A stretch of DNA of 64,000 nt from an uncultured Alphaproteobacteria bacterium. GTDB lineage: Bacteria > Pseudomonadota > Alphaproteobacteria > UBA6615. The stretch is taken from assembly GCA_943787445.1 (NCBI GenBank), contig CALSML010000015.1, positions 1 to 64,000 on the forward strand, given 5' to 3'. Numbering within the stretch: position 1 is the stretch's first letter; every line of letters starts with the position of its first letter. Positions 55,181 through 64,000 of the stretch are shown piece by piece. The translations under genes were made by a program, and so were the position numbers. The notes beneath the pieces were generated by a model. That model worked only from the letters and a program-made list of their open reading frames with translations, ran no database searches and was not told where the DNA came from.

Positions 55181-55194
55181 GGGGAGACGCCGCT

Positions 55195-55992
55195 TTGACT
55201 GACAATCTCAACCCTGAGTTTGCTTCACTCGCCCACCGGCTCGCAGACGCGGCCGGTGATGCCGCGATGCGTCTGTTTCGTACCCAACTCGACATCGAAA
55301 CAAAAGATGACGCCAGCCCGGTGACCCGTGCTGATCGCGAAGCTGAGACCGTGATGCGCGAATCGATCAACGCGACATTTCCCGATCACGGTATTCTCGG
55401 CGAAGAATATGGTGCCGAACGGACCGATGCCGAATTCGTCTGGGTTCTCGACCCGATCGATGGCACCCGGGCCTTCATCAATGGCATTCCCCTTTTCGCA
55501 ACCCTGATAGCCTTGCTGCAGGACGGTGAGCCTGTCCTCGGGCTCAACGCCTACCCGGCACTCGAAGAACGCTGGTTGGGGCAACGTGGCACACCAACAC
55601 TGCATTGGGGCCGTGACGGGGGAGCACGTGAAACCCACGTTCGCGCCTGCCCGACCCTCAAGGCTGCGCGGATGTGCACCACGTCGCCCGACATGTTCAA
55701 TGCAGAAGACGCCAAGCGTTATGCGAGTCTGCGGTCCGCCGTGCTGGAACCACGCTTCGGAACGGATGCCTGGGCCTATGCCATGGTCGCATCCGGTCAG
55801 ACCGATATCGCCGCCGAAAGCGGCATGCAGCCCTATGACTATCTCTCCCATGCCGTGATCGTCGCTGGCGCCGGGGGCACCATCACCGACTGGGAGGGGC
55901 AGCCCTTGCGCATCGGCTCTCCTGGATCCGTTCTCGCCTGCGGGGATCCCGAAATTCACGCCGCGGCGCTGGACGCTCTCCAGACAAATTAA
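55195..55992 (+). CDS. hisN: Histidinol-phosphatase of the inositol monophosphatase family (265 aa)
   Basis: Metal-site motifs are GEEYG (about 64-68), WVLDPIDGTRAFI and the late E-S-G-M-Q-P-Y-D-Y-L. The Y-D-Y-L and GAGG end is the HisN version and differs from the W-D of ordinary inositol phosphatases. It removes phosphate from histidinol phosphate in histidine synthesis. The start codon is TTG by position or the frame's first Met-coded triplet at 55195 (ttgACTGAC), so a non-ATG start is used. Confidence 0.88.
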   Translation: MTDNLNPEFASLAHRLADAAGDAAMRLFRTQLDIETKDDASPVTRADREAETVMRESINATFPDHGILGEEYGAERTDAEFVWVLDPIDGTRAFINGIPLFATLIALLQDGEPVLGLNAYPALEERWLGQRGTPTLHWGRDGGARETHVRACPTLKAARMCTTSPDMFNAEDAKRYASLRSAVLEPRFGTDAWAYAMVASGQTDIAAESGMQPYDYLSHAVIVAGAGGTITDWEGQPLRIGSPGSVLACGDPEIHAAALDALQTN

Positions 55993-56006
55993 CAGGGAAC
56001 GAATTC

Positions 56007-56531
56007 ATGGCCCATGATGTCCGCATCGCAATTTCCTGCCCCGATCGTACCGGGTTGCTGTCTGCGATTACTGGTCGCCTGTTTGATCTGGGTGCCGATA
56101 TTGGTGATACGAGCTTTGCCGTTCTGGGCGAAGCCGCTGAATTCGCGACGGTTGCCCGACTGCCCGACCCATTGAGCGCCGACGAAGTTCGCGACACGCT
56201 CGCCAGCCTCGATGAACTCGACGGCGCCGACATCACCGTGGCCCCCTTCACTCTGGGTGCAACCCACACTGAAAGCGGTCAGGTGACTCATCGCATCGAA
56301 GTGCGCGGCACCGATCGCCCGGGGCTCGTCGCGCGACTGACCGAGGCTTTTTCCGATTACGGCGCCAATATCGTTCGCATGGACTGCGAACGGGAACGCG
56401 GAGCTTCTGCGGAAGACTACGTCGTGCGGATCGAGGCCTGGATTCCCGATGCGCGCGCCCAGACCTGTCTGGCCGCGGTCGACAACACGGCACAGTCTCT
56501 GGGCCTGTCGAGCCGCTCCGAACCGGCGTAA
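56007..56531 (+). CDS. Double-ACT-domain regulator, GcvR-like (174 aa)
   Basis: Two ACT domains are clear: residues 5-80 (AISCPDRTGLLSAITGRL) and 95-170 (VRGTDRPGLVARLTEAFSD, followed by NIVRMDCERE). Such proteins, related to the glycine cleavage regulator GcvR, bind amino acids and act on a partner regulator. No GcvA is near. It starts 14 bases after hisN and is likely co-transcribed. Confidence 0.85.
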   Translation: MAHDVRIAISCPDRTGLLSAITGRLFDLGADIGDTSFAVLGEAAEFATVARLPDPLSADEVRDTLASLDELDGADITVAPFTLGATHTESGQVTHRIEVRGTDRPGLVARLTEAFSDYGANIVRMDCERERGASAEDYVVRIEAWIPDARAQTCLAAVDNTAQSLGLSSRSEPA

Positions 56532-56670
56532 GCGGCGGCAATCAGGCCGGAATTACGGTACAATCCGGGCTCTCCCTGACAAGCCTGTGACTTCCGGTCG
56601 GTTTTGCTTGAATGGCAGGGGGTTCTGACCCCATCTAGAGGTCGATTGTTGGTTCCGTCTGGGAGGACAC

Positions 56671-58521
56671 ATGCGCGGCACGAAATATCTCACATTTGTA
56701 GCTGGCCTGATCCTGGCCAGCCCGACTCTGGCTCTGGCCGGGACGGACGGTCCGGCGCACGGCATGGCCATGCATGGCGAAGTCAAATATGGACCGGCCT
56801 TTGCCCATTTCGACTATGTGGATCCGGGTGCCCCGAAGGGCGGCGAAGACGTACGACGTGCGATCGGCACCTTTGACAGCCTTAACCCCTTCATCATTCA
56901 GGGGAACCCCGCTGCCGGGATTGGCCTGATCTACGATACCCTGACCACGTCCTCCGCCGATGAGGCCTTCACCCAGTACTGCCTCCTCTGCACCACTATG
57001 GAAATTCCCGACAACCGGTCCTGGGTCGAATACGAGCTACGCGACGATGTCGTCTGGCATGACGGCAAACCTGTCACCCCGGCCGATGTAATATTTTCCT
57101 TCAACGCATTGCGGGAAAAAGGTGCCCCCTTCTACCGGTTCTACTACCGCGACGTAACGAAGGTGGAACAGACCGGGCCCAACAAGGTGAAGTTCAGTTT
57201 CGGCGACGCGCAGAACCCGGAACTGCCCCTAATCATCGGCCAGCTTCCCATCCTGCCCGCACATTACTGGAAAAGCCGGGATATCGGCAAAACCACCCTC
57301 GACGTGCCGCTGGGCAGCGGACCCTACAGAATATCCGACGTCAAAGTCGGACGCTCGCTCACCCTCGAACGCGTGCCCGAATACTGGGGCCGCAACCATC
57401 CGGTAAATATAGGACGCAACAACATCGATACCCTGCGGTTCGAGTATTTCCGCGATCCCGGCGTCTCACGCATTGCCCTCATTTCCGGTGATCTTGACCG
57501 GATGCGTGAAAATTCCTCGAAAGCCTGGGCGACCGAATACACCGGCACCAAGCCCTTTCTGGACGGCAAGCTGATCATGGGCGAATTCCCCCATCAGCGC
57601 ACGGCCCCGATTCAGGGTTTCGTTTTCAATCTGCGCAGACCTCTCTTTGCCGATCGTGATGTCCGCGCCGCGCTAAGCCTCGCCTTCGATTTCGAATGGT
57701 CGAACAAGAACCTATTCTATGACGCCTATACGCGCACCGACAGCTTCTTCGACAATTCCGAACTCGGTAGCCGCGGCTTGCTCGCGGAAGCCGGTTCCGA
57801 GGAGCAAGAGATTCTCGAACGCTTCCGGGACAAGCTGCCCGCCGAAGTGTTCACCAAAAGCTATGCCCCGCCCGCCACCGATGGATCGGGGGTTCGCGGT
57901 GTGCGTAGCAATCTGCACAAGGCAGCGAAACTGCTGGACACCGCCGGCTGGGTCATTCGCGACGGCAAACGCGTCAACGCAGAAACCGGCGTGCCATTCC
58001 AGTTCGAAATCCTGCTGGGCAGTCAGACCTTCGAGCGCGTGGCGCTACCCTTTGCCCGCAATCTCGACAAGCTGGGGATCGAAGCCAAGGTGCGCTTGGT
58101 GGATGCCTCACAGTATCGCGAGCGCACGGACAATTTCGACTACGACATGATCTCAGGGATCTGGGGACAATCGGAATCCCCGGGCAACGAACAGCTGGAA
58201 TTCTGGAGCAGCGCGTCATCGGATCGCAACGGATCGCGCAACCTGATCGGGATCGCCGATCCGGTGATCGATGAACTGATCGAGCTGGTCGTGACCGCGC
58301 CCAACCGGGAGAGCCTGGTTCAGCGCACCCGTGCGCTCGATCGTGCACTGATCTGGGGAAACTACGTGATCCCCCACTGGCATATCACCACGGATCGGCT
58401 GGTATACTGGGATCGCTACGGAATCCCCGAGATCGTGCCGCGCGGCGGCGTGCAGCTCGACACCTGGTGGATCGAACCAGACAAGGATGCTGCGATCCAC
58501 GCCTATCGCGGCAATCGCTAG
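56671..58521 (+). CDS. yejA: Periplasmic peptide-binding protein YejA (616 aa)
   Basis: A signal peptide (LTFVAGLILASPTLALA) precedes a family-5 solute-binding protein of the large YejA type. Typical segments are MHGEVKYGPAFAHFDYVDP, RAIGTFDSLNPFIIQG, LTLERVPEYWGRN and QGFVFNLRRPLFADRDVRAAL. YejABEF imports oligopeptides, including microcin C, and supports resistance to host peptides in some pathogens. GGGAGGA lies six bases before the ATG. The gene starts a four-gene operon. Confidence 0.94.
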   Translation: MRGTKYLTFVAGLILASPTLALAGTDGPAHGMAMHGEVKYGPAFAHFDYVDPGAPKGGEDVRRAIGTFDSLNPFIIQGNPAAGIGLIYDTLTTSSADEAFTQYCLLCTTMEIPDNRSWVEYELRDDVVWHDGKPVTPADVIFSFNALREKGAPFYRFYYRDVTKVEQTGPNKVKFSFGDAQNPELPLIIGQLPILPAHYWKSRDIGKTTLDVPLGSGPYRISDVKVGRSLTLERVPEYWGRNHPVNIGRNNIDTLRFEYFRDPGVSRIALISGDLDRMRENSSKAWATEYTGTKPFLDGKLIMGEFPHQRTAPIQGFVFNLRRPLFADRDVRAALSLAFDFEWSNKNLFYDAYTRTDSFFDNSELGSRGLLAEAGSEEQEILERFRDKLPAEVFTKSYAPPATDGSGVRGVRSNLHKAAKLLDTAGWVIRDGKRVNAETGVPFQFEILLGSQTFERVALPFARNLDKLGIEAKVRLVDASQYRERTDNFDYDMISGIWGQSESPGNEQLEFWSSASSDRNGSRNLIGIADPVIDELIELVVTAPNRESLVQRTRALDRALIWGNYVIPHWHITTDRLVYWDRYGIPEIVPRGGVQLDTWWIEPDKDAAIHAYRGNR

Positions 58522-58554
58522 CACCGACGCGCCCCCGCGGGATATTCTGACCCC

Positions 58555-59670
58555 ATGCTCGCGTATATTGTTCGCCGTCTCCTGCTGATTATCCCAACCC
58601 TGCTCGGGATCATCCTGCTCAACTTCGCCATCGTGCAGTTTGCGCCGGGCGGTCCGGTGGAACAGATGATCGCGCAAATCCAGGGTACTGCGGTCGATGC
58701 CACATCGCGTGTCTCCGGCGGGCTGGGCGATGCCGGCGGCGCAGGAGCCGATCAGCTTCGCGGCGAAACCACGACGAGTTTCGAATCCAAGTATCGCGGC
58801 GCGCGCGGCCTGCCGCCGGAATTCATCGAAGAACTGGAGAAGCTGGTCGGGTTTGACAAGCCACCCCATGAACGCTTCTTCCTGATGGTGAAGAACTACA
58901 TCCAGTTCGACTTCGGCAACAGCTTCTTTCAGGACCGGCCGGTCATCGATCTGGTACTGGAAAAACTGCCAGTCTCGATCACCATCGGCTTCTGGACGAC
59001 GATTTTCCTCTACGGCATCTCCATCCCGCTGGGCATCGCGAAGGCCGTGCGCGACGGCACGCGGTTCGACGCCTGGACCAGTGTGGTCGTGATCGCGGGC
59101 AACGCCCTACCCTCCTTCATGCTTGCCATTCTCGGTATCCAGCTTTTTGCCAGCGGCAATTTCGTGGACTGGTTCCCCCTGCGTGGCCTGACATCTGACA
59201 ATTTTGCGGAACTCAGCCTGCTCGGCAAGATTGGCGACTATTTCCTGCACATCGCCCTGCCCGTGGGCTCACTGGTGATCGGGGGTTATGCCGCCCTGAC
59301 CATGCTGACCAAGAACTCCTTCCTCGATCAGATTTCCCAGCAATATGTCGTCACCGCGCGCGCCAAGGGTCTCGAACAACGCCGTGTGCTCTATGGTCAT
59401 GTGTTCCGTAACGCAATGCTGATCGTGATTTCAGGCTTCCCTGCGGCCTTCCTGTCAATTCTGTTCGGCGGCGCGCTGCTGATCGAGATCATCTTCTCCC
59501 TCGACGGGCTCGGCCTACTCGGCTTCGAAGCCGTGCTGAACCGCGATTATCCCATAGTCTTCGCCACGCTCTATGTCTTCGGGCTGATGGGCCTGCTGAT
59601 CAAACTGCTGACCGATGTGACCTATGTTCTGGTGGATCCGCGGATCGATTTTGAAAGTCGCGAGGTCTAA
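58555..59670 (+). CDS. yejB: Peptide ABC permease YejB (371 aa)
   Basis: The first helix (LLLIIPTLLGIILLNFAIVQF) is followed by a long external loop with a Gly/Ser-rich insert (about 50-75). The core shows GFWTTIFLYGISIPLGIAKA, the EAA loop QYVVTARAKGLEQRRVLYGH and the end VTYVLVDPRIDFESREV. The long loop distinguishes YejB from DppB. It pairs with YejE, which starts two bases after its stop. Confidence 0.95.
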   Translation: MLAYIVRRLLLIIPTLLGIILLNFAIVQFAPGGPVEQMIAQIQGTAVDATSRVSGGLGDAGGAGADQLRGETTTSFESKYRGARGLPPEFIEELEKLVGFDKPPHERFFLMVKNYIQFDFGNSFFQDRPVIDLVLEKLPVSITIGFWTTIFLYGISIPLGIAKAVRDGTRFDAWTSVVVIAGNALPSFMLAILGIQLFASGNFVDWFPLRGLTSDNFAELSLLGKIGDYFLHIALPVGSLVIGGYAALTMLTKNSFLDQISQQYVVTARAKGLEQRRVLYGHVFRNAMLIVISGFPAAFLSILFGGALLIEIIFSLDGLGLLGFEAVLNRDYPIVFATLYVFGLMGLLIKLLTDVTYVLVDPRIDFESREV

Positions 59671-59671
59671 G

Positions 59672-60763
59672 ATGGACGCGACGACGACAAATCCGCCCCC
59701 TTCGAGCGCGAAGCGCATCTTCGGGATCACCGTAACCCCGCTGACCGCACGCCGCTTTGCCAATTTTCGGGCTAACCGACGGGGTTACTGGTCTCTTTGG
59801 ATTTTTCTGACACTGTTCGTCTTTTCCCTGTTTGCCGAATTCATCGCCAATGACAAACCGCTGATTGTCCGCTTCGACGGCGCCTTTTATACCCCCATCT
59901 TCAACGCCTATCCTGAGACCGCATTTGGCGGCGACTTCGAAACCGAGGCCGACTACACCGACCCTTTTCTCATCGAATTGATTGAGGAAAAGGGCTGGAT
60001 GCTGATGCCCCTCATCCCCTACAGCTTCGATACCCCGGTCACTGATCTGCCGACCCCGGCTCCATCTCCACCCACCTTCGCGAACTGGCTCGGCACCGAT
60101 GACCAGGCCCGCGATGTCACCGCACGGCTGATTTACGGGTTCCGGATTTCCGTCCTCTTCGGGGTCACCCTCACCGTGCTGGCCAGCATCGTCGGCGTCA
60201 TTGCCGGCGCGGTACAAGGCTATTACGGCGGCTGGATCGATCTAGGCTTCCAGCGCTTCATCGAGGTCTGGGAGGGCATGCCCTTCCTGTTTGTCCTGCT
60301 GATCGTCGCCAGCCTGTTTGTACCCGGATTTTGGACCCTGCTGTTCATTATGCTTCTGTTCAGCTGGACCGGACTGGTGGGCGTGGTGCGGGCCGAATTT
60401 TTGCGGGCGCGGAATTTCGACTATGTCCGTGCAGCTCGCGCGCTGGGGCTGAGTAACCGGCTGATCATGTTCCGCCATATGCTGCCCAACGCAATGGTTG
60501 CGACCATCACCTTCCTGCCCTTCACACTGGTCGGCGGGCTGACCGCGCTGACCGGACTCGATTTTCTGGGTCTCGGCCTGCCCCCCGGCTCTCCCTCCTT
60601 GGGTGAATTGCTGAAACAGGCGAAGGAGAATTTCACCGCCGAATGGCTTACATTCGCGGCCGTGTTCTCGATAACGGTGATGCTCATGCTTGTCGTGTTT
60701 GTAGGTGAGGCAGTGCGCGACGCCTTCGATCCGCGCAAGCAGATTTCAGGAGATGCCGGCTGA
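59672..60763 (+). CDS. yejE: Peptide ABC permease YejE (363 aa)
   Basis: The N-terminal TPLTARRFANFRANRRGYWS and helix WSLWIFLTLFVFSLFAEFI mark YejE. The long periplasmic loop ends in NWLGTDDQARDVTARLIYGF. The EAA loop is NFDYVRAARALGLSNRLIM. The ATG at 59672, right after the yejB stop, is chosen over an upstream ATG inside yejB. Its TGA overlaps the yejF ATG (TGATG). Confidence 0.95.
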   Translation: MDATTTNPPPSSAKRIFGITVTPLTARRFANFRANRRGYWSLWIFLTLFVFSLFAEFIANDKPLIVRFDGAFYTPIFNAYPETAFGGDFETEADYTDPFLIELIEEKGWMLMPLIPYSFDTPVTDLPTPAPSPPTFANWLGTDDQARDVTARLIYGFRISVLFGVTLTVLASIVGVIAGAVQGYYGGWIDLGFQRFIEVWEGMPFLFVLLIVASLFVPGFWTLLFIMLLFSWTGLVGVVRAEFLRARNFDYVRAARALGLSNRLIMFRHMLPNAMVATITFLPFTLVGGLTALTGLDFLGLGLPPGSPSLGELLKQAKENFTAEWLTFAAVFSITVMLMLVVFVGEAVRDAFDPRKQISGDAG

Positions 60764-62391
60764 TGACCGACGCATTGCTCAAGGTCGGTAATCTTGCCGT
60801 CGAGTTTTCGACCCCCGGCGGCGCGGTGCGGGCCGTGAAGAACATTTCCTTCGAGGTAGGAAAGGGCGAGACTCTGGCGCTGGTCGGGGAGTCGGGATCG
60901 GGGAAATCCGTCAGCGCCCTTTCGATCCTCCAGCTACTGCCGTATTCAGTGGCGCGCCATCCCAACGGCTCGATCATTTTCGAAGGCAAGGAAATGATCG
61001 GCGCACCCGATGCCGATCTGCGCGCGATCCGCGGCAATGACATCGCGATGATCTTTCAGGAGCCGATGACTTCGCTCAATCCGCTCCACAGCATCGAAAA
61101 ACAGATCAACGAGGTTCTCTTCGTCCATAAGGGTTTCTCACGCCGCGACGCACGCGCACGCACGCTGGAACTGCTCCAACTTGTTGGCTTGTCCGACGCC
61201 GAAAAGCGTCTCAACGCCTATCCCCATGAACTCTCGGGTGGGCAGCGCCAGCGGGTGATGATCGCCATGGCCCTGGCCAATGAACCCAAGCTGCTGATCG
61301 CGGATGAGCCCACCACCGCGCTGGACGTGACGATTCAGGCTCAGATCCTTGAACTCCTCGACGATCTGAAGAAGAAATTCGGCATGTCGATGCTGTTCAT
61401 CACCCATGATCTGGGGATCGTGCGGAAGATGGCGGATCGGGTCTGCGTCATGAATCAGGGCGAGATCGTCGAACACGGCCCCACCGCACAGATCTTCGAG
61501 ACCCCCACCCATGACTACACCCGGCATCTGCTCGATGCCGAACCTTCCGGCGCGGCGCTCTCCCCCGATCATGGCGCACCGAAAATCATGCAGGCCGACA
61601 ATCTGAAGGTTCACTTCCCGATCAAGGCCGGGATCATGCGGCGCACGGTCGACCATGTGAAAGCCGTCGACGGCATAACCGTAGAAATTCGCGAAGGCCA
61701 GACCGTCGGCGTCGTCGGCGAATCCGGATCCGGCAAAACCACGCTGGGTCTCGCGATGCTTCGTCTGATTTTATCGGAAGGCCCGATCGAGTTCGAGGGC
61801 CAGAACATCGCGGATCTGCGCACCCGAGACCTGCGTCCCCTGCGACGCGAGATGCAGGTGGTCTTTCAGGACCCCTATGGCTCCCTTTCCCCGCGCATGT
61901 CGATTGCCCAGATCATCGAGGAAGGGCTGAAGGTGCACGGCATTGGCGACAACGCCGCTGCCCGGGACGAAATGATCGTGTCGGTCATGAGTGAGGTCGG
62001 GCTCGATCCCGCCACCCGCCATCGCTATCCCCACGAATTCTCAGGCGGTCAGCGTCAGCGCGTGGCCATCGCCCGCGCGCTCGTGCTGCGCCCCAAATTC
62101 ATCGTCCTCGACGAGCCCACCTCAGCGCTGGATCGCTCGGTCCAGGCCCAGATCATCGATCTGCTGCGTGAATTGCAGAAAAAGTACAAGCTCGCCTATC
62201 TGTTCATCAGTCACGACCTGAAAGTGGTCCGGGCGATCTCCAACCATGTGATCGTCATGCGCAACGGCAAGGTTGTCGAACAGGGCCCGGCCGATGAAAT
62301 CTTCGATCGCCCTGGCGAGGATTACACAAAGGCCCTGATGGCCGCCGCCTTCGACCTCGCCGCTGTTGACGGCGACGCCGTGGCCACCTGA
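60763..62391 (+). CDS. yejF: Peptide ABC transporter double ATPase YejF (542 aa)
   Basis: Two ABC domains are fused. The first has [13 protein letters not shown] (about 44), [19 protein letters not shown] and [12 protein letters not shown]. The second has [33 protein letters not shown] and [12 protein letters not shown]. It powers YejBE. It is the only peptide-type ATPase in the window, so it is also a candidate partner for the permeases at 24.4-26.2 kb. Confidence 0.96.
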   Translation: MTDALLKVGNLAVEFSTPGGAVRAVKNISFEVGKGETLALVGESGSGKSVSALSILQLLPYSVARHPNGSIIFEGKEMIGAPDADLRAIRGNDIAMIFQEPMTSLNPLHSIEKQINEVLFVHKGFSRRDARARTLELLQLVGLSDAEKRLNAYPHELSGGQRQRVMIAMALANEPKLLIADEPTTALDVTIQAQILELLDDLKKKFGMSMLFITHDLGIVRKMADRVCVMNQGEIVEHGPTAQIFETPTHDYTRHLLDAEPSGAALSPDHGAPKIMQADNLKVHFPIKAGIMRRTVDHVKAVDGITVEIREGQTVGVVGESGSGKTTLGLAMLRLILSEGPIEFEGQNIADLRTRDLRPLRREMQVVFQDPYGSLSPRMSIAQIIEEGLKVHGIGDNAAARDEMIVSVMSEVGLDPATRHRYPHEFSGGQRQRVAIARALVLRPKFIVLDEPTSALDRSVQAQIIDLLRELQKKYKLAYLFISHDLKVVRAISNHVIVMRNGKVVEQGPADEIFDRPGEDYTKALMAAAFDLAAVDGDAVAT

Positions 62392-62399
62392 CCGGCCCG

Positions 62400-63335
62400 A
62401 TGTCCGTTCTGATCATTGCCCCCGGGCTGAAATCCGAATGGTGGGCCAGCCAGCTTTTGCAACATGCCCCGGATATGGATGTGTGCATCTGGCCGGATAT
62501 TGGTGATCCGAAGAGTGTCGAATTTGCACTGGCCTGGAAGCCGCCCGTCGGCGCCCTCGCCACCTTTCCCAACCTGAAAGTCGTGTTTTCCCTCGGGGCC
62601 GGGGTCGACCACCTGCTCGGTGATCCCGACTTCCCGCAGCACGCCGTGGTGTCCCGGGTCGTCGACCCCTATCTGACCTCCGGTATGCGCGAATATGTGC
62701 TGTTGCATGTGCTGCGCGCCCACAAGAACCAGCCGGCCCTCGATCAGCAGCAGCGAGATCATGTCTGGGACGACCGGGCCCATGAATTGCGTCAGGCTGA
62801 CGAACAGACCATCGGCATTCTGGGGCTCGGTGAACTGGGCCGGAATTGTGGTGAAACCCTGACCGCGCTTGGTTTCGACGTCGCGGGCTGGAGCCGGACT
62901 GCCAAGGAGATTCCGGGCATCACCTGTTTTGATGATCGCGGTGGTCTCGATGCGATTCTGGGACGCTCGCACATCCTCATCTGCCTGCTGCCGCTAACCC
63001 CCGAAACCGAAGGCATCCTGAACGCAGAGCTGTTCTCAAAGCTTCCCAAAGGCGCCCATCTGATCAACGCGGCGCGCGGCGGACATCTGGTGGAAGACGA
63101 TCTGATCCCGGCGCTGGACTCCGGTCGACTGGCCCACGCCACGCTAGATGTGTTTCGCACAGAGCCGCTGCCTGGCGATCACCCGTTCTGGGACCACCCC
63201 CGGATCACCGTGACACCCCACAATGCCTCGATCACCGACCCGCGCAGCGTTGCCCGGCAGATCGTTCAGGGGATAGCCTGTTCAGCGCGCGGGGACGACG
63301 TGCCCAACACTGTCGACGTGGCGCGGGGCTACTGA
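62400..63335 (+). CDS. ghrA: Glyoxylate/hydroxypyruvate reductase A (311 aa)
   Basis: The NADP-binding motif GLGELGRN is at about 143. The catalytic Arg is in NAARGGHLVEDDL, the Glu in DVFRTEPLP and the His in TVTPHNASIT. This matches the GhrA branch of the D-2-hydroxyacid dehydrogenases, which reduces glyoxylate and hydroxypyruvate. It starts eight bases after yejF and may share its transcript. Its TGA abuts the stop of the opposite glutathione transferase gene. Confidence 0.92.
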   Translation: MSVLIIAPGLKSEWWASQLLQHAPDMDVCIWPDIGDPKSVEFALAWKPPVGALATFPNLKVVFSLGAGVDHLLGDPDFPQHAVVSRVVDPYLTSGMREYVLLHVLRAHKNQPALDQQQRDHVWDDRAHELRQADEQTIGILGLGELGRNCGETLTALGFDVAGWSRTAKEIPGITCFDDRGGLDAILGRSHILICLLPLTPETEGILNAELFSKLPKGAHLINAARGGHLVEDDLIPALDSGRLAHATLDVFRTEPLPGDHPFWDHPRITVTPHNASITDPRSVARQIVQGIACSARGDDVPNTVDVARGY

Positions 63336-63956
63336 TCACGCCAGTTCGATATTCACCCATTTCTGGAAACCGGCATCATCGGCGAAGCTGTCATACCAGC
63401 GTTTGATGCTGGGTGCATCAAAGCGGTCGATCTCCAGGTTGAACCAGCGATGAACGATTGGCGCGATCGGGATATCGGCCAGCGTGAACGCGGACCCGGC
63501 CACAAAGGCAGTCTCCGAGAGTTGATCCTCAAGCACCTGAAGCGCAGCGTTCCACTGGGTCACACCATTGGCGATGGCATCCGGATTCCGGTCTTCGGCT
63601 TTGGTGCGCACCATGCCAATGAACACCGGCACATGCCGCGGTGCCAGCAGTGAAAGTTCCCAGTCCATCCAGCGTTCGACAATCTGGCGTGCGGCAAAAT
63701 CCGACGGATAGAGATCGCTTTTCGATTTGCGGGCCAGATAACGGATGATGCTGCACGACTCCCACATCACGAAGCCATCATCGATCACCACAGGCACGCG
63801 ACCATTGGGGTTCATGGCCAGATATTCCGGTGAATCATTGCGCCCGAACGCGCCGCCGATATCGTTGTCATGGTCATAGGCGATGCCCTGGAAATCACAG
63901 AACCACAGCACCTTCTGCACATTTGTCGACGTCGCACGTCCAAGTATTTTCAACAT
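63336..63956 (-). CDS. Glutathione S-transferase family protein (206 aa)
   Basis: The thioredoxin-like N-terminal domain (1-80) contains LGRATSTNVQKVLWF at the active site, NPNGRVPVVIDDG with the cis-Pro and ESCSIIRYLARK, the glutathione-binding Glu-Ser. The helical C-terminal domain shows FTLADIPIAPIVHRW. The Ser/Thr-rich active loop suggests a Ser-type enzyme. The substrate is unknown. It ends back to back with ghrA at TGATCA. Confidence 0.88.
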   Translation of the reverse strand: MLKILGRATSTNVQKVLWFCDFQGIAYDHDNDIGGAFGRNDSPEYLAMNPNGRVPVVIDDGFVMWESCSIIRYLARKSKSDLYPSDFAARQIVERWMDWELSLLAPRHVPVFIGMVRTKAEDRNPDAIANGVTQWNAALQVLEDQLSETAFVAGSAFTLADIPIAPIVHRWFNLEIDRFDAPSIKRWYDSFADDAGFQKWVNIELA

Positions 63957-63975
63957 GGGTTCACTCCCCAGTCAG

Positions 63976-64000
63976 GCCAAAAAAGAAAGGGCCGCAACAG
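63976..64000 (-). terminator. Possible terminator half-site at the window edge
   Basis: On the minus strand GCGGCCC is followed by a T-rich run (TTTCTTTTTT) just upstream of the glutathione transferase. This looks like the right arm and T tract of a terminator for a gene beyond the window; the left arm is not visible. Confidence 0.3.

Noticed and set aside
1-64000. CRISPR array, prophage, insertion sequence, toxin-antitoxin or known defence system
   Set aside because: I looked for direct repeats with spacers, transposase, integrase and defence motifs on both strands and saw none.

Overview
The window is GC-rich alphaproteobacterial chromosome. The evidence is the order rpmH-rnpA-yidD-yidC-engB-argB, an SRP RNA just upstream of dnaX-ybaB-recR, a hisN-type histidinol phosphatase, a membrane-anchored CycM-like cytochrome c, and accessory genes typical of Rhodospirillales or Rhizobiales-like bacteria. 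No genus can be named from sequence reading alone. I see no phage, insertion sequence, CRISPR array or integration site.

Layout. 1-3.0 kb: damaged catabolic genes (amidase start, fumarylacetoacetate hydrolase-family gene, TetR remnant, TIM-barrel isomerase), then an intact cupin. 3.1-6.8 kb: a small basic protein, a BaiN/HI0933-type flavoprotein and a DEAD-box RNA helicase with a repeat tail. 6.9-8.6 kb: a periplasmic molybdoenzyme and its cytochrome b, both with internal stops. 8.7-12.7 kb: flavin monooxygenase, class III CoA-transferase and acyl-CoA dehydrogenase. 12.8-16.3 kb: an IlvD/Edd dehydratase divergent from an aldo/keto reductase and a double SnoaL-like protein. 16.4-19.4 kb: cobalt-type nitrile hydratase (alpha, beta, activator) divergent from an MFS transporter. 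19.5-24.4 kb: tRNA-Arg(ACG), a lipoprotein, a Lon-family protease, a DUF4864 protein and gpt. 24.4-30.0 kb: a peptide-use operon (M20 peptidase, S58 peptidase, binding protein, two permeases) without its own ATPase. 30.1-34.8 kb: interrupted DUF547 gene, orphan histidine kinase, flavoprotein disulfide reductase and TVP38 membrane protein. 34.9-41.4 kb: rpmH to argB, a PAS/EAL remnant, a HAD phosphatase and dapD. 41.4-44.4 kb: dapE, a membrane protein and an MFS pump, all frameshifted. 44.4-56.5 kb: truA, fmt, def, rmuC, a secreted lyase-like protein, recR, ybaB, dnaX, SRP RNA, nudC, pheA, kdsB, cytochrome c, hisN and a double-ACT regulator. 56.6-64 kb: yejABEF, ghrA and a glutathione transferase.

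Most of the window is ordinary core and transport gene content. The strongest unusual signals are as follows. (1) Reading-frame damage is concentrated in a few blocks and includes dapE next to an intact dapD. The indels favour homopolymers, and all four simple in-frame stops follow CC, so sequence error and true decay must be separated. (2) DnaX lacks the cysteines of its zinc module. (3) A ten-base C tract lies in frame inside a histidine kinase sensor domain. (4) The peptide operon has no ATPase. (5) The helicase tail carries a five-copy KPYxK repeat kept at the protein level. I did not find a clearly new defence or mobile system.
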